From contig CANNFQ010000010.1 in the NCBI GenBank assembly GCA_947503925.1, forward strand, positions 62,001 through 126,000: a DNA stretch of 64,000 nt, written 5' to 3'. Below, piece after piece: positions 9,420 through 18,731 of this stretch; within the stretch, counting starts at the first letter, position 1, and every line of letters begins with the position of its first letter. The stretch is from an uncultured Paracoccaceae bacterium. Its GTDB lineage: Bacteria; Pseudomonadota; Alphaproteobacteria; Rhodobacterales; Rhodobacteraceae. The position numbers and the translations under genes were made by a program. The notes beneath the pieces were generated by a model. It had not been told where the DNA came from, did no database searches, and worked only from the letters and a program-made list of their open reading frames with translations.

Positions 9420-10607
9420 ATGCCGCTCATGGAAGTTGAAACCCTGATCATCGGCGCCGGTGCTGCGGGCATGATGTGTGCCGCCCATGCGGGTCCCAGT
9501 GTCCTGCTGGTTGATCACGCCAAGGCACCGGGTGAGAAGATCCGTATTTCTGGCGGCGGGCGGTGCAACTTTACCAATCTGCATGCGGGGCCGGATAATT
9601 TCATCAGCCAGAACAGGCATTTCGCCAAATCTGCCCTTGGCCGCTATACCCAGTGGGATTTTATCGCGCTGGTCGATCAGCACCGTATTCCATGGCATGA
9701 AAAGACGCTGGGCCAGCTGTTTTGTGACAGCAGCGCCAAGGACATTATCGCCATGCTCCGGGCCGAGATGGAGAAGGCTGGCGCAGAGTTATGGCTGCAA
9801 ACAGAGGTTGGCGAGATTGGCCAAAACGGCAGCCGCTTCACGGTGAGCCTGACGAAGGATGGGGCTGCCCGTCAGGTGACCACCCGCAATCTGGTGATGG
9901 CCAGCGGCGGCAAGTCGATCCCCAAGATGGGGGCGACCGGGCTTGGCTGTCAGGTGGCCGCACAATTCGGCCTGCCCGTGGTCACGCCCCGTCCCGGTCT
10001 TGTGCCGCTGACATTCAGCGATGATCGGTTCAAGCCTTTGGCGGGTGTTGCGGTCCCGGCGCGTGTGGCCGCCGGTGACACAAGTTTTGATGAGGCGATC
10101 CTTTTTACCCATCGTGGATTGTCTGGGCCCGCAGTGTTGCAAGCCTCATCCTATTGGGCCGAGGGAGATCCGATTACGCTGAACCTTGATCCACGCGGGG
10201 GCCTTCTGACTGCCCTGCAAGATCAGCGGAAGAGCGACGGGCGCAAGGCGTTCACGACGGTTCTGAGCCAGCACCTGCCCGCCCGGCTGGTGGATCATCT
10301 GCGGGCCGAGCTGCCGCTATCCGGCAATATCGGGGATCAAAGTGATATCGCCCTGAAGCTGATCTGTGATCAGCTTGGCGCCTGGGTATTGCGGCCATCG
10401 GGGAGTGAAGGCTACCGCACAGCAGAGGTCACTTTGGGTGGGGTGGACACTGATGCGTTATCGTCGAAGACAATGGCGGCGAAGGCGGTGCCTGGCCTCT
10501 ATTTCATTGGTGAGTGCGTGGATGTGACCGGCTGGTTGGGCGGTTACAATTTCCAATGGGCCTGGTCGTCCGGCTGGGCCGCCGGACAGGCAATCAAGGC
10601 CCCGTAA
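9420..10607 (+). CDS. HI0933-like FAD-dependent oxidoreductase
   Basis: This flavoprotein has the N-terminal dinucleotide-binding loop LIIGAGAAGMMCA and the motif ISGGGRCNFTN, which marks the HI0933/BaiN-type family. The C-terminal end GLYFIGECVDVTGWLGGYNFQWAWSSG carries the second FAD contact. The natural substrate is not known. The start is the ATG at 9420 (395 residues) or the one at 9429 (392); the upstream open frame is unlikely. The gene is the only plus-strand gene inside the dcw cluster and converges on murD, sharing a palindrome with it. Confidence 0.85.
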   Translation: MPLMEVETLIIGAGAAGMMCAAHAGPSVLLVDHAKAPGEKIRISGGGRCNFTNLHAGPDNFISQNRHFAKSALGRYTQWDFIALVDQHRIPWHEKTLGQLFCDSSAKDIIAMLRAEMEKAGAELWLQTEVGEIGQNGSRFTVSLTKDGAARQVTTRNLVMASGGKSIPKMGATGLGCQVAAQFGLPVVTPRPGLVPLTFSDDRFKPLAGVAVPARVAAGDTSFDEAILFTHRGLSGPAVLQASSYWAEGDPITLNLDPRGGLLTALQDQRKSDGRKAFTTVLSQHLPARLVDHLRAELPLSGNIGDQSDIALKLICDQLGAWVLRPSGSEGYRTAEVTLGGVDTDALSSKTMAAKAVPGLYFIGECVDVTGWLGGYNFQWAWSSGWAAGQAIKAP

Positions 10608-10630
10608 GATGGGTTTTAACCCATCTTACG
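10603..10630. terminator. Bidirectional hairpin containing both stop codons
   Basis: CGTAAGATGGGTT at 10603-10615 pairs perfectly with AACCCATCTTACG at 10618-10630. The TAA of the flavoprotein gene (10605-10607) and the TAA of murD (10626-10628) lie in the two arms, so one hairpin ends both convergent genes. There is no long T-run on either side, so it may act more as a stabilising 3' end than as a strong terminator. Confidence 0.6.
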
Positions 10631-12026
10631 TTGTCGCATCTGTCACGCAGGCCATGAAATCCTCGCCCCGTTTTTCGAAGTTGTCATATTGATCGAAAGA
10701 AGCCGCCGCAGGCGCCAGCAAGACAACCTCACCCGGCTTTGCCTCGGCAGTGGCGCGGCATACGGCGGCTTTCATCGTCGTGCAAATGTCTGTTTCCGTA
10801 TCAATCAGTTGCCGGGCAAAATCCTCTGCCTCGCGCCCGATCACATAGGCTTTGACCACATGGCCCAGATGCGGCAGCAGGCCGTCCAGCCCGCCATCTT
10901 TCTGCAGCCCGCCACAGATCCAACGGATCTTGTCAAACGCCTGCAACGCCTTGGCGGCGCTATCAACATTGGTGGCTTTGCTGTCATTCACAAACCGCAC
11001 CCCATCCCGTTCCGCAACCAGTTGGCTGCGATGCGGCAGGCCCGGATAGCTGTGCATCGCCGCTTCAATCCCCTTCGGGCCAAGGCCCAGCGTACGACAG
11101 GCCGCATAAGCCGCGCTGGCGTTCTGGTGATTATGAGCGCCCGGTAAGCCCTTGATATCGCGCAGATCAATAGAGCCGACTTGCCGCCCCTTGCGGTATT
11201 CCGACAGGTAGCCCCTGCGCGCAAATACCGTCCAGCCGGGCCCCGTCAGCTTTTGCCCCGTGGACACCCGGATCACCCGATCATCTTGTGGCCCCTGGGT
11301 CAGCTGGTTGCACAGAAACCGGCCTTCGGCTTCGTCCACACCGATCACGGCGCGGTCTGGACCGCCTTCAGTCAGCAAACGCCGTTTGGCTGCGAAATAC
11401 CCCCCCAGCCCCGCATGCCGGTCAAGGTGATCGGCAGAAAGGTTTGTAAAAACAGCGACATCCGGGGTCAGCGCCCTCGCAAGCTCTGTCTGGTAGGATG
11501 AGAGTTCGAGCACCACAACGCCCCCATCCTGCGCTGGGTCAATGTCCAGCACGCCCCGCCCGATATTGCCCGCCAATTGTGCAGGCCGCCCGTTTTCGAT
11601 CAGGATATGATGGATGAGCGCGGAGGTTGTCGATTTCCCGTTTGAGCCAGTCACCGCGATCACGCGCGGGGCGACATCGAAACTGTCCCAATCGGGCGTG
11701 GCGAAAGACCGGAAGAACAAACCGATATCATTATCGACGGGCACACCTGCCGCCCATGCGGCAGCGATGATGGGGTGGGGGTGGGGGTAAAGATGCGGGA
11801 TGCCGGGACTGACGATCAAGGCCGCGAGGCCATCCAATGCGGCAGGCTTACCCAAATCCACAACATCCAGCCCATCGGCCTCTGCCGCGTCACGGGCGGG
11901 CGCGCTGTCATCCCAGACGATCACATCCGCCCCGCCAGCCTGCAAGGCCGCCGCCGCGGCCCGGCCCGTGCGGCCCAACCCCAAGACGGCCACTGTCTGA
12001 CCTTCAAACCCACTGACCGGTATCAT
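10626..12026 (-). CDS. murD: UDP-N-acetylmuramoyl-L-alanine--D-glutamate ligase MurD
   Basis: MurD adds D-glutamate to UDP-MurNAc-L-Ala. The 466-residue product shows the N-terminal loop AVLGLGRTG, the P-loop [13 protein letters not shown], the [10 protein letters not shown] segment and the C-terminal motif VNDSKATN. The ATG at 12026 is preceded by GGGGTGG as ribosome-binding site, and the extra upstream frame is not supported. It is cut off from mraY by an insertion sequence and an orphan gene, and from ftsW by the plus-strand flavoprotein gene, so it stands alone as a transcription unit. Confidence 0.95.
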   Translation of the reverse strand: MIPVSGFEGQTVAVLGLGRTGRAAAAALQAGGADVIVWDDSAPARDAAEADGLDVVDLGKPAALDGLAALIVSPGIPHLYPHPHPIIAAAWAAGVPVDNDIGLFFRSFATPDWDSFDVAPRVIAVTGSNGKSTTSALIHHILIENGRPAQLAGNIGRGVLDIDPAQDGGVVVLELSSYQTELARALTPDVAVFTNLSADHLDRHAGLGGYFAAKRRLLTEGGPDRAVIGVDEAEGRFLCNQLTQGPQDDRVIRVSTGQKLTGPGWTVFARRGYLSEYRKGRQVGSIDLRDIKGLPGAHNHQNASAAYAACRTLGLGPKGIEAAMHSYPGLPHRSQLVAERDGVRFVNDSKATNVDSAAKALQAFDKIRWICGGLQKDGGLDGLLPHLGHVVKAYVIGREAEDFARQLIDTETDICTTMKAAVCRATAEAKPGEVVLLAPAAASFDQYDNFEKRGEDFMACVTDATT

Positions 12027-12522
12027 GACCACCCCTTTATCCTGCAACCAAATTGCGGATTTTTCGGGCGGGCGCAATATGGGGGCTGCGCAACGTTCGG
12101 TTGGGGGAGCGTGCGGGCGCAACACCCTTGTCGGGCCGAATCGCGGTTGGAGCCGTTAACGCAGGGGTTTTGGGCGAAATGAGCGGTCGGCAAAACGTCG
12201 GCGAGACGTCGGCAAAGCGTCGGGCACGATTTTGCGAATTTGTCGGGTTAACGGGGCGTGCGGTGGGAATGTAAATGTGGGGTTAAGGTTTGGGGAGGGA
12301 TGCCACGGCGTGATTGGATATTGATCCCAAGCGTCGCAGTGGAGATCGTCTTGCCGTCGTCACTCAGCTAACATTCTTTTGTCATACGCGGGTTCGGCAG
12401 CGAGCAACATTTCTCACTTTACACATCGCCGATTTGTTGTCGGCAATGCGGGACAGAGCGGACCTTGTTAAAAGATGCCCCAAAGACCGCTCTCTGAGGA
12501 AACCGTCCAGCTTGCGTCGGCC
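12027..12522. other. Non-coding region upstream of murD
   Basis: I see no gene in these 496 bases. It must hold the murD promoter, since murD is no longer joined to mraY. It contains an 11-bp tandem repeat (12186-12229) and three GTTAA words near 12156, 12247 and 12281. The part from about 12300 on is AT-richer than the cluster and looks like sequence that came in with the orphan gene at 12523. Confidence 0.5.
12186..12229. repeat. Four tandem 11-bp repeats upstream of murD
   Basis: The units are GTCGGCAAAAC, GTCGGCGAGAC, GTCGGCAAAGC and a diverged GTCGGGCACGA, head to tail without gaps. The 11-bp period is close to one helical turn, so the sites would lie on one face of DNA. They are 160-200 bases before the murD start. 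No known binding protein is recognised. Confidence 0.7.
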
Positions 12523-12879
12523 TTATGTTTGGTTTTTCGACTTGTCTTCGAAATAGTATGGGCTTTGTGAAACGTCAAAGACGCCTCTGTCGAACAACTC
12601 GTCCACCTCTTTTGGCAGCATGCGCTGCATTATTTCGTAGCGAGCAGCATGCAGAAGTTTGAACGCACCATTGGTGTCTACGGTGCCCATGTAATCTTCA
12701 ACGTCCTCAAGTGTTTGCATGTGAAGTGGCTGGTGGAAAAACTGCATCAACTCCGCAAGCGTTGCATGAACCCGCATCAAATCTCGTAGAGAAACAACTG
12801 TAGTTTGATCCGGTGAAATGTTTTCGTCGATACCGTGGTAGGCAAGCTCAACTATGTTGTTAGAAAACTCTTGTTCCAT
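12523..12879 (-). CDS. Orphan protein of unknown function beside the IS element
   Basis: The 118-residue product starts with ATG at 12879. It is acidic, without signal peptide or membrane segment, and appears helical (LRDLMRVHATLAELMQFFHQPLH). The C-terminal end is DVSQSPYYFEDKSKNQT. I do not recognise a family. Codon use is AT-richer than in the neighbours, which with the adjoining IS suggests horizontal arrival. Confidence 0.55.
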   Translation of the reverse strand: MEQEFSNNIVELAYHGIDENISPDQTTVVSLRDLMRVHATLAELMQFFHQPLHMQTLEDVEDYMGTVDTNGAFKLLHAARYEIMQRMLPKEVDELFDRGVFDVSQSPYYFEDKSKNQT

Positions 12880-12946
12880 GTTGTCTCAGCATGAATTCCC
12901 TGTGTAACATTGGACACTCATACATCTCGCAGCATTGGTCAAGAAG

Positions 12947-14468
12947 GGCTGATGTTGTCGAAAAGCTCGGCTTGAGAAGCGCGCTGATGTGATTGTTTTG
13001 AGCGACCAGCGTTGATCTTACGCCATCGCGGGGCCTGTTGGGCGCAGTTTGGCGAGCTTGCGGAGGTTTTGGGCGGTTGCTGCGAGGAGGAATTCGTCTT
13101 TTGCGCCATTTGGTCCGCGAAGGCGCAAGCGGTCGAGCCGCATGATCTTCTTGAGGTGCGCGAAGAGCATTTCGACCTTCTTTCGTCGCCGGCTGGCATC
13201 TGTTTTGGCAATCTGGCGTGCTTGATCACGCGCTGCCTCGTGGACATGCCGTGAGACGATGCGGGCATCTTTGTTGGGCGTGCAGCGTTCTTTGAGGGCG
13301 CAGGTGGAACAGTGTGTCTTGCTGGCGTAGTACCGTTTGATGCCATCCTTGCTAACGCCGGTGCGTGGGGTGCGCATCTTGCGCCAGTACTTCTTGAGGG
13401 GTTTGCCACCAGGGCAGGTGTATTCGTCTGTGGCTGGATCGTAGCGGAACTCGAGATTAGAGAATGTTCCGTCTTTGCGATCTGATTTGTCAATCACGGG
13501 GACATGCGGCTCTATGTCTTGATCGACCAACCAACCCAGCATGTTGCCAGAGCCATAAGCAGTGTCCGCAGCCAAGCGATCCGGAAAGAGATCAAACCTG
13601 TCTCGCGTGCGGGTCAGCATTGTTTGGGTTGCCCCAACCTCAGCCGGACGGATGGCGCGGGTCGCCTCGACATCCAGAATGATCGCATGGTCAGTATCGA
13701 TCAGGTAATTGGTCGAATAGGCGAAGAATGCAGGCCCCTTCAGCGCACCCGTCCATTGGCTGGCGGGATCAGAGAAGGATGTGAACTTTGGTGTCACCTC
13801 GCTTGCGGCGCCAAAAGCGGCGTCATCCAGGGTCTCAAGATATTCCTGCACGGCCCTTGGCACGGCCGCCGGATCTATCTGCGCTGTTTCCCATTCTGCC
13901 TTTGGCGCTGAGTATTGCTTGTTCGCGTCGGCTTGGATGATACTGGCATCCGTCGCAAAGGTCTCGCCGCCAACCAAGCCCTCCGCCATGCAGCGTGCCA
14001 CGACGGTTTCGAATAAATGCCGGAAAAGATCGCAGTCACGGAACCGTCCATGTCTGTTCTTGGAGAAGGTCGAATGATCCGGGATCGGATCTGAGAGGTC
14101 GAGCTTGCAGAACCAGCGATATGCGAGGTTCAGATACACCTCTTCGCAGAGCCGACGCTCGGACCGGATGCCAAAGCAGTACCCAACCAGCAGCATCCGG
14201 ATCATCAGTTCCGGATCAATCGACGGGCGGCCGGTGTGGCTATAATGATCCGCCAGATAGGTACGGATGCTGCTCAGATCGACAAACCGATCAATCGCAC
14301 GCAGTAGGTGATCCGGCGGAACGTGATCTTCAAGCGAGAACTCATAGAACAAGGCCGCCTGCGCTTCCTGCTTCGATCCCATCATCGCAATCAACCTCCA
14401 GTACCAATACCGAAATTGAATCAGCGATCAACTCGCCAAACAAGCTGAGTTTTTCAACAACATCGGCT
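12947..14468. mobile_element. IS1182-type insertion sequence
   Basis: A full-length transposase gene is framed by imperfect inverted repeats of about 28 bp. The left end 12947-12974 contains GATGTTGT and GCTTG; the right end 14441-14468 is the inverse with CAAGC and ACAACATC, matching at most positions. No clear target-site duplication is seen. The element is about 1.5 kb and sits between murD and mraY. Confidence 0.8.
13018..14394 (-). CDS. IS1182-family transposase
   Basis: The 458-residue protein has the N-terminal DUF772-type region (RPSIDPELMIRMLLVGYCFG, RRLCEEVYLNLAYRWFC) and a DDE catalytic core. The probable catalytic acids are the Asp of FATDASI, the Asp of ADTAYGSG and the Glu of KVEMLFAHLKK. 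A cysteine cluster (CSTCALKERC) lies before the last acid, as usual in this family. No frameshift or stop is seen, so the element may still be active. The start could be the ATG at 14394 or the Met codons three to four codons later. Confidence 0.88.
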   Translation of the reverse strand: MIAMMGSKQEAQAALFYEFSLEDHVPPDHLLRAIDRFVDLSSIRTYLADHYSHTGRPSIDPELMIRMLLVGYCFGIRSERRLCEEVYLNLAYRWFCKLDLSDPIPDHSTFSKNRHGRFRDCDLFRHLFETVVARCMAEGLVGGETFATDASIIQADANKQYSAPKAEWETAQIDPAAVPRAVQEYLETLDDAAFGAASEVTPKFTSFSDPASQWTGALKGPAFFAYSTNYLIDTDHAIILDVEATRAIRPAEVGATQTMLTRTRDRFDLFPDRLAADTAYGSGNMLGWLVDQDIEPHVPVIDKSDRKDGTFSNLEFRYDPATDEYTCPGGKPLKKYWRKMRTPRTGVSKDGIKRYYASKTHCSTCALKERCTPNKDARIVSRHVHEAARDQARQIAKTDASRRRKKVEMLFAHLKKIMRLDRLRLRGPNGAKDEFLLAATAQNLRKLAKLRPTGPAMA

Positions 14469-14570
14469 CACCGCAGACTTTCATAGCACTCTCAGTCTTT
14501 GGCGCTTATGTAGTCGCTGAGACCCTCACGGCCAACATCGCACCCTTATTCGCCACTGCGTCGCTTTGGA

Positions 14571-14637
14571 GGGCAGCGCCCGGACCTCGGGGTGGGTGCG
14601 AAGCGCCCTCCCCATGGGGGAGGTCCGGGCGCTGCCC
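14571..14637. repeat. REP-like palindrome, copy 2
   Basis: The ends GGGCAGCGCCCGGACCTC (14571-14588) and GAGGTCCGGGCGCTGCCC (14620-14637) pair perfectly over 18 bp. The interior contains CCCTCCCCATGGGGGAGG, a second small palindrome. It is the inverted homologue of the copy at 4337-4398 and lies between the IS element and mraY. Confidence 0.7.
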
Positions 14638-14709
14638 GCCGGTGCCGGACGGAAGGGTAGATGGGGCGCTTGCGTTGATTGTGGGTTGCACCCACCCTAC
14701 GATTTGTCG

Positions 14710-15792
14710 TTACCGTACCTTCAGCGTTGCCAGCCCGATCATCGCCAATATCAGCGAAATGATCCAGAACCGGATCACGATCTGTGGCTCGGCCCAGCCT
14801 TTTTTCTCGTAGTGATGATGGATCGGGGCCATCAGGAAGACCCGTTTGCCGGTGCGTTTGTAATAGGCGACCTGGATGATGACCGACAGCGCCTCGGCCA
14901 CGAACAACCCACCGACGATGGCCAGCACAATCTCATGCTTTGTCGCGACCGCAATGGCCCCCAGCCCGCCGCCAAGCGCCAGTGATCCGGTGTCCCCCAT
15001 AAAGACCGCCGCGGGCGGTGCGTTATACCACAAAAACCCCAGCCCGCCGCCGATGAGTGCGGCGGAAAAGATCAGGATTTCGCCGGTTTGCGGCACGTAA
15101 TGCACGTCCAGATATTCGGTAAAGTCGGTCCGTCCAACCGCATAGGAGATAATCCCAAAGGTCGCCGCTGCGATCATCACCGGCATGATTGCCAGCCCGT
15201 CCAACCCGTCGGTCAGGTTGACCGCGTTGGCCGCGCCCACGATCACAATGATCGCAAACGGGATGAACATGACCCCGAGGTTGATCAGCGTATCCTTGAA
15301 GATCGGCAGCGCCAGTTGGTTGGTCAGGTCGTCAGGGTGGTAGGCTGCGGCCCAATAGCCAGCGATGCCTGCGATCAGGATCCCCAGCAGGATCCGGATT
15401 TTGCCCGACACGCCCGCCGTGTTTTGTTTCGACACTTTGGCATAGTCATCCGCAAAGCCGATCATCGCGAAGGACAGGGTCACAAACAGCACCATCCAGA
15501 TGAACGGGTTGTCGAGCCGCGCCCAGAGCAGGGTGGATGTTGTCAGCGCCCCAACGATCAAAAGCCCGCCCATGGTCGGCGTGCCCGCCTTTTCAAAATG
15601 CCCTTCCGGCCCGTCGCTGCGGATCGGCTGCCCCTTGCCTTGCTTGCGTCGCAAAACATTGATCAGTGGTGGCCCGAAGATGAATCCGAACAGAAGTGCC
15701 GTCATGAACGCCCCGCCCGCCCGGAACGTGATGTACCGGAACAGGTTGAAGAAGTCGCCGCCATCTGAGAGTGCCGTGAGCCAGTATAACAT
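14710..15792 (-). CDS. mraY: Phospho-MurNAc-pentapeptide transferase MraY
   Basis: MraY makes lipid I by transferring phospho-MurNAc-pentapeptide to undecaprenyl phosphate. The 360-residue protein has about ten membrane segments and the cytoplasmic active-site motifs [27 protein letters not shown] and the HHHYEKKGW loop near the C-terminus. It follows murF by 8 bases. Downstream the operon stops at a REP-like palindrome and an IS element instead of running into murD. Confidence 0.96.
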   Translation of the reverse strand: MLYWLTALSDGGDFFNLFRYITFRAGGAFMTALLFGFIFGPPLINVLRRKQGKGQPIRSDGPEGHFEKAGTPTMGGLLIVGALTTSTLLWARLDNPFIWMVLFVTLSFAMIGFADDYAKVSKQNTAGVSGKIRILLGILIAGIAGYWAAAYHPDDLTNQLALPIFKDTLINLGVMFIPFAIIVIVGAANAVNLTDGLDGLAIMPVMIAAATFGIISYAVGRTDFTEYLDVHYVPQTGEILIFSAALIGGGLGFLWYNAPPAAVFMGDTGSLALGGGLGAIAVATKHEIVLAIVGGLFVAEALSVIIQVAYYKRTGKRVFLMAPIHHHYEKKGWAEPQIVIRFWIISLILAMIGLATLKVR

Positions 15793-15800
15793 GGGATACC

Positions 15801-17234
15801 TTATTGTTCTTGAGGGCGCCGATGCCCCAATTTGCGGATGGCGTCAACGATCAGGCTGACCTTGCTGCCTTTGGACCCTTTGACGAGCACCACATCGCCC
15901 GCATCCACAAGGCTTGAAACTTTTGGCACCAGATCGCTGGCCCGTTCGGCCCATTGCCCGCGTTGCCCTTCAGGCAGGGATTGCCACAGGTGGTGCATCA
16001 AGGGGCCGGAGCAGTGCACCAGGTCCAGCTTTTGCAGGTCTGTGTTGTCCGCGATGGCGCGGTGCATGGCGACCTCATCCGGACCCAGTTCCAGCATGTC
16101 GCCAAGGATCGCAACCCGCCGTCCCTTGATCGTCCGCCCAACATTGTCATGCGGTTTGCTGGCCGCGATCACCTCAAGCGATGCGGCAAGCGATGTGGGG
16201 TTGGCGTTGAAGGCGTCATCGACCAGATCGATGGTTTCATCTACTTTGGCCCCGTCGATCACGATGACCTCGCGTGTGCCCCGCCCTGCGGGGGGCACCC
16301 ATTGCGCGATGTCGAGCGCGGCGCGCACCGGATCAGCTCCAAGCGCGTCGGTGACTGCCAATACGCCCACGGCATTCATCGCGAAATGTCGCCCGGGCAC
16401 GGATAGTTTGAAAAGGTAGTCATGCCCCCGGCCCTTGGCCCGGATCACGGTGACATCGCCGGACAGTTGCACATCCTGCACCGTCCAGTCAGCACCGGTT
16501 TCCCCAAACAGCACTTGCTGTGCCGCATGCTGGCTGGCGTGGTCGCGCAGGATCTGGCTGGTTTCGATATCCGCGTTCAGGATGGCGACCCCACCGGGCA
16601 CCAACCCATCGATGATCGCGGCCTTTTCCCGTGCAATCCCGGCCAGATCGTCAAAAGCGGCCAGATGGGCGGCGGCCACTGTGGTGATCATGATCGCATC
16701 GGGTTGGGTCATTTCCGACAGCGGGGCGATTTCGCCCGGATTGCTCATCCCAATCTCGATGATTGCGTAATCTGCATCTGTTGGCATCCGCGCCAAGGTC
16801 AGGGGCACGCCCCAGTGGTTGTTGTAGGATGCTTCTGCGGCGTGGCATTTGCCTTGCCGTGACAGCACGGTCAGCAGCATTTCCTTGGTAGAGGTTTTGC
16901 CGACGGAGCCGGTGATTGCGGCGATCCGGGCCTTGGTCCGGGCACGGGCGGCGCGGCCCAGCGCAGCGAGTGCTTCGAGCACATCCGGCACGATCAAGAG
17001 CGGCGCATCATCGGCGACACCTTCAGGACGGTGGGTGACCAATGCGGCGGCAGCCCCTTTGTCAAGCGCCTGGGCCACAAAGTCATGCCCGTCCCGCAGA
17101 TCCTTCAGCGCCACGAAAAGATCACCGGGCCTGATCGTGCGTGTGTCGATGGATACGCCATGCGCCTGCCAGTCAGTTGCCGCCTGCCCGCCGGTTGCGG
17201 CTGCGGCATCGGCAGAGGTCCAGAGAGGCGTCAT
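15801..17234 (-). CDS. murF: UDP-MurNAc-tripeptide--D-Ala-D-Ala ligase MurF
   Basis: MurF adds the D-Ala-D-Ala dipeptide made by Ddl. The 477-residue enzyme shows the N-terminal [16 protein letters not shown] pattern, the P-loop [14 protein letters not shown], the [13 protein letters not shown] segment and [11 protein letters not shown] in the C-terminal domain. Its ATG overlaps the murE stop as ATGA. Confidence 0.95.
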   Translation of the reverse strand: MTPLWTSADAAAATGGQAATDWQAHGVSIDTRTIRPGDLFVALKDLRDGHDFVAQALDKGAAAALVTHRPEGVADDAPLLIVPDVLEALAALGRAARARTKARIAAITGSVGKTSTKEMLLTVLSRQGKCHAAEASYNNHWGVPLTLARMPTDADYAIIEIGMSNPGEIAPLSEMTQPDAIMITTVAAAHLAAFDDLAGIAREKAAIIDGLVPGGVAILNADIETSQILRDHASQHAAQQVLFGETGADWTVQDVQLSGDVTVIRAKGRGHDYLFKLSVPGRHFAMNAVGVLAVTDALGADPVRAALDIAQWVPPAGRGTREVIVIDGAKVDETIDLVDDAFNANPTSLAASLEVIAASKPHDNVGRTIKGRRVAILGDMLELGPDEVAMHRAIADNTDLQKLDLVHCSGPLMHHLWQSLPEGQRGQWAERASDLVPKVSSLVDAGDVVLVKGSKGSKVSLIVDAIRKLGHRRPQEQ

Positions 17235-18718
17235 ATCCGCCCCTCTAATGCGGCCACAGCCACGCTGGCTTGTTCGACGTCGTCAAAAGGCAGCACGCTG
17301 TCGCCCACGACCTGCCCTGTCTCGTGCCCTTTGCCTGCAATCAGCAACGCGTCACCGGGGGCGAGCATGTCGATGCCGCGGAGGATGGCTTCGGCACGGT
17401 CGCCCACTTCGGTGATGCTGTTGCTACCGGCTGCATTCACCGCCCCGGCCATCACCGCGGCCCGGATGCTGCCGGGATCCTCGGAGCGTGGGTTGTCATC
17501 GGTCACGATGACGATATCGGCGTTTTGCGCAGCGGCGGCCCCCATTAAGGGCCGTTTGCCCGCATCCCTGTCGCCGCCTGCACCCACGATCACGATGATC
17601 CGCCCCATCACATGCGGGCGCATCGCCTTGAGCGCTGTTTCGACCGCATCAGGTGTGTGCGCGTAATCCACAAACACCGCCGCCCCGTTTTCGCGGGTGG
17701 CGGCCAATTCCATGCGGCCATGAACCGTGCCCAGACGCGGCAGGGTGTCAAAGACCTGCGCCGGATCACCGCCGGCGGCGATGACCAGACCGGCGGCAAG
17801 CAGCACGTTGTCGGCCTGAAAACCGCCAACCAAATCAAGCCGCGCCTGATAGGGTCGGTCCTGCCAGGTGAAAAGCAGGTCCTGCCCCGTTGCATCGAAA
17901 CGCTGGCCGGTCAGGCGCAGCCGGGCATCGGCGGATCGTCCAACGCCGATCACCTCTTGCCCGCGGGCGGTACATATTTCGGCGACTTCTGCCCCTTTGG
18001 AATCGTCCAGATTGATCACGGCGACCCCATCATCGGGCAGCACCCGTTTGAAAAGGCCCATCTTGGCCTCGAAATAGGCGGCGAAGGTTTCGTGGTAGTC
18101 AAGATGATCCTGCGTGAAGTTGGAAAACCCCGCCGCCGCCAGCAGCACCCCGTCAAGGCGACGTTGGTCGAGCCCATGCGATGATGCCTCCATCGCAACA
18201 TGGGTGACGCCTTTTTGTGCGGCCTGTGCCATGACCCGGTGCAGCGTGATCGGTTCGGGCGTTGTGTGTTTGAGCGGGTGGGTCCATGCGCCTTCGACCC
18301 CGGTGGTACCCAAATTGACCCCGGCGATGTCCATCTCTTCCCAGATTTGGCGACAAAAGGTGGAGATTGAGGTTTTCCCGTTTGTCCCGGTGACCGCGAC
18401 AACAGTACCCGGATGTGCCCCGAACCAAAGCGACGCGGTTTGCGCCAGCGCCTGACGCGGGTCTTGTGCGATAATCAGGGCGGCATCGGATGCGGCCAGT
18501 TCCGCTTGCGCGATTTTGGCCCCTTCTGCATCCGTCAGGATCGCCGCTGCCTGCATCCGCAGGGCGTATTGGATAAATTCGCCGCCATGGACCCGCGCGC
18601 CGGGCAAGGCTGCAAACAGGAACCCCGGTTTTACCTCGCGGCTGTCAACGGCGATGCCGGTGATCTGCGCCTCTGCCCCGCCTTGTGCCCGTAATCCAAG
18701 TTCTGCCAGAGATGTCAT
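17231..18718 (-). CDS. murE: UDP-MurNAc-L-Ala-D-Glu--meso-diaminopimelate ligase MurE
   Basis: MurE adds the third residue of the stem peptide. The 495-residue product has the SREVKPGFLFAALPG region, the P-loop VTGTNGKTSIST and the C-terminal motif DNPRSEDP. The DNPR sequence marks use of meso-diaminopimelate rather than lysine, as expected for a Gram-negative cell. It follows ftsI by 13 bases and overlaps murF. Confidence 0.95.
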   Translation of the reverse strand: MTSLAELGLRAQGGAEAQITGIAVDSREVKPGFLFAALPGARVHGGEFIQYALRMQAAAILTDAEGAKIAQAELAASDAALIIAQDPRQALAQTASLWFGAHPGTVVAVTGTNGKTSISTFCRQIWEEMDIAGVNLGTTGVEGAWTHPLKHTTPEPITLHRVMAQAAQKGVTHVAMEASSHGLDQRRLDGVLLAAAGFSNFTQDHLDYHETFAAYFEAKMGLFKRVLPDDGVAVINLDDSKGAEVAEICTARGQEVIGVGRSADARLRLTGQRFDATGQDLLFTWQDRPYQARLDLVGGFQADNVLLAAGLVIAAGGDPAQVFDTLPRLGTVHGRMELAATRENGAAVFVDYAHTPDAVETALKAMRPHVMGRIIVIVGAGGDRDAGKRPLMGAAAAQNADIVIVTDDNPRSEDPGSIRAAVMAGAVNAAGSNSITEVGDRAEAILRGIDMLAPGDALLIAGKGHETGQVVGDSVLPFDDVEQASVAVAALEGRI

Positions 18719-18731
18719 CGCCTGCCCCGTC

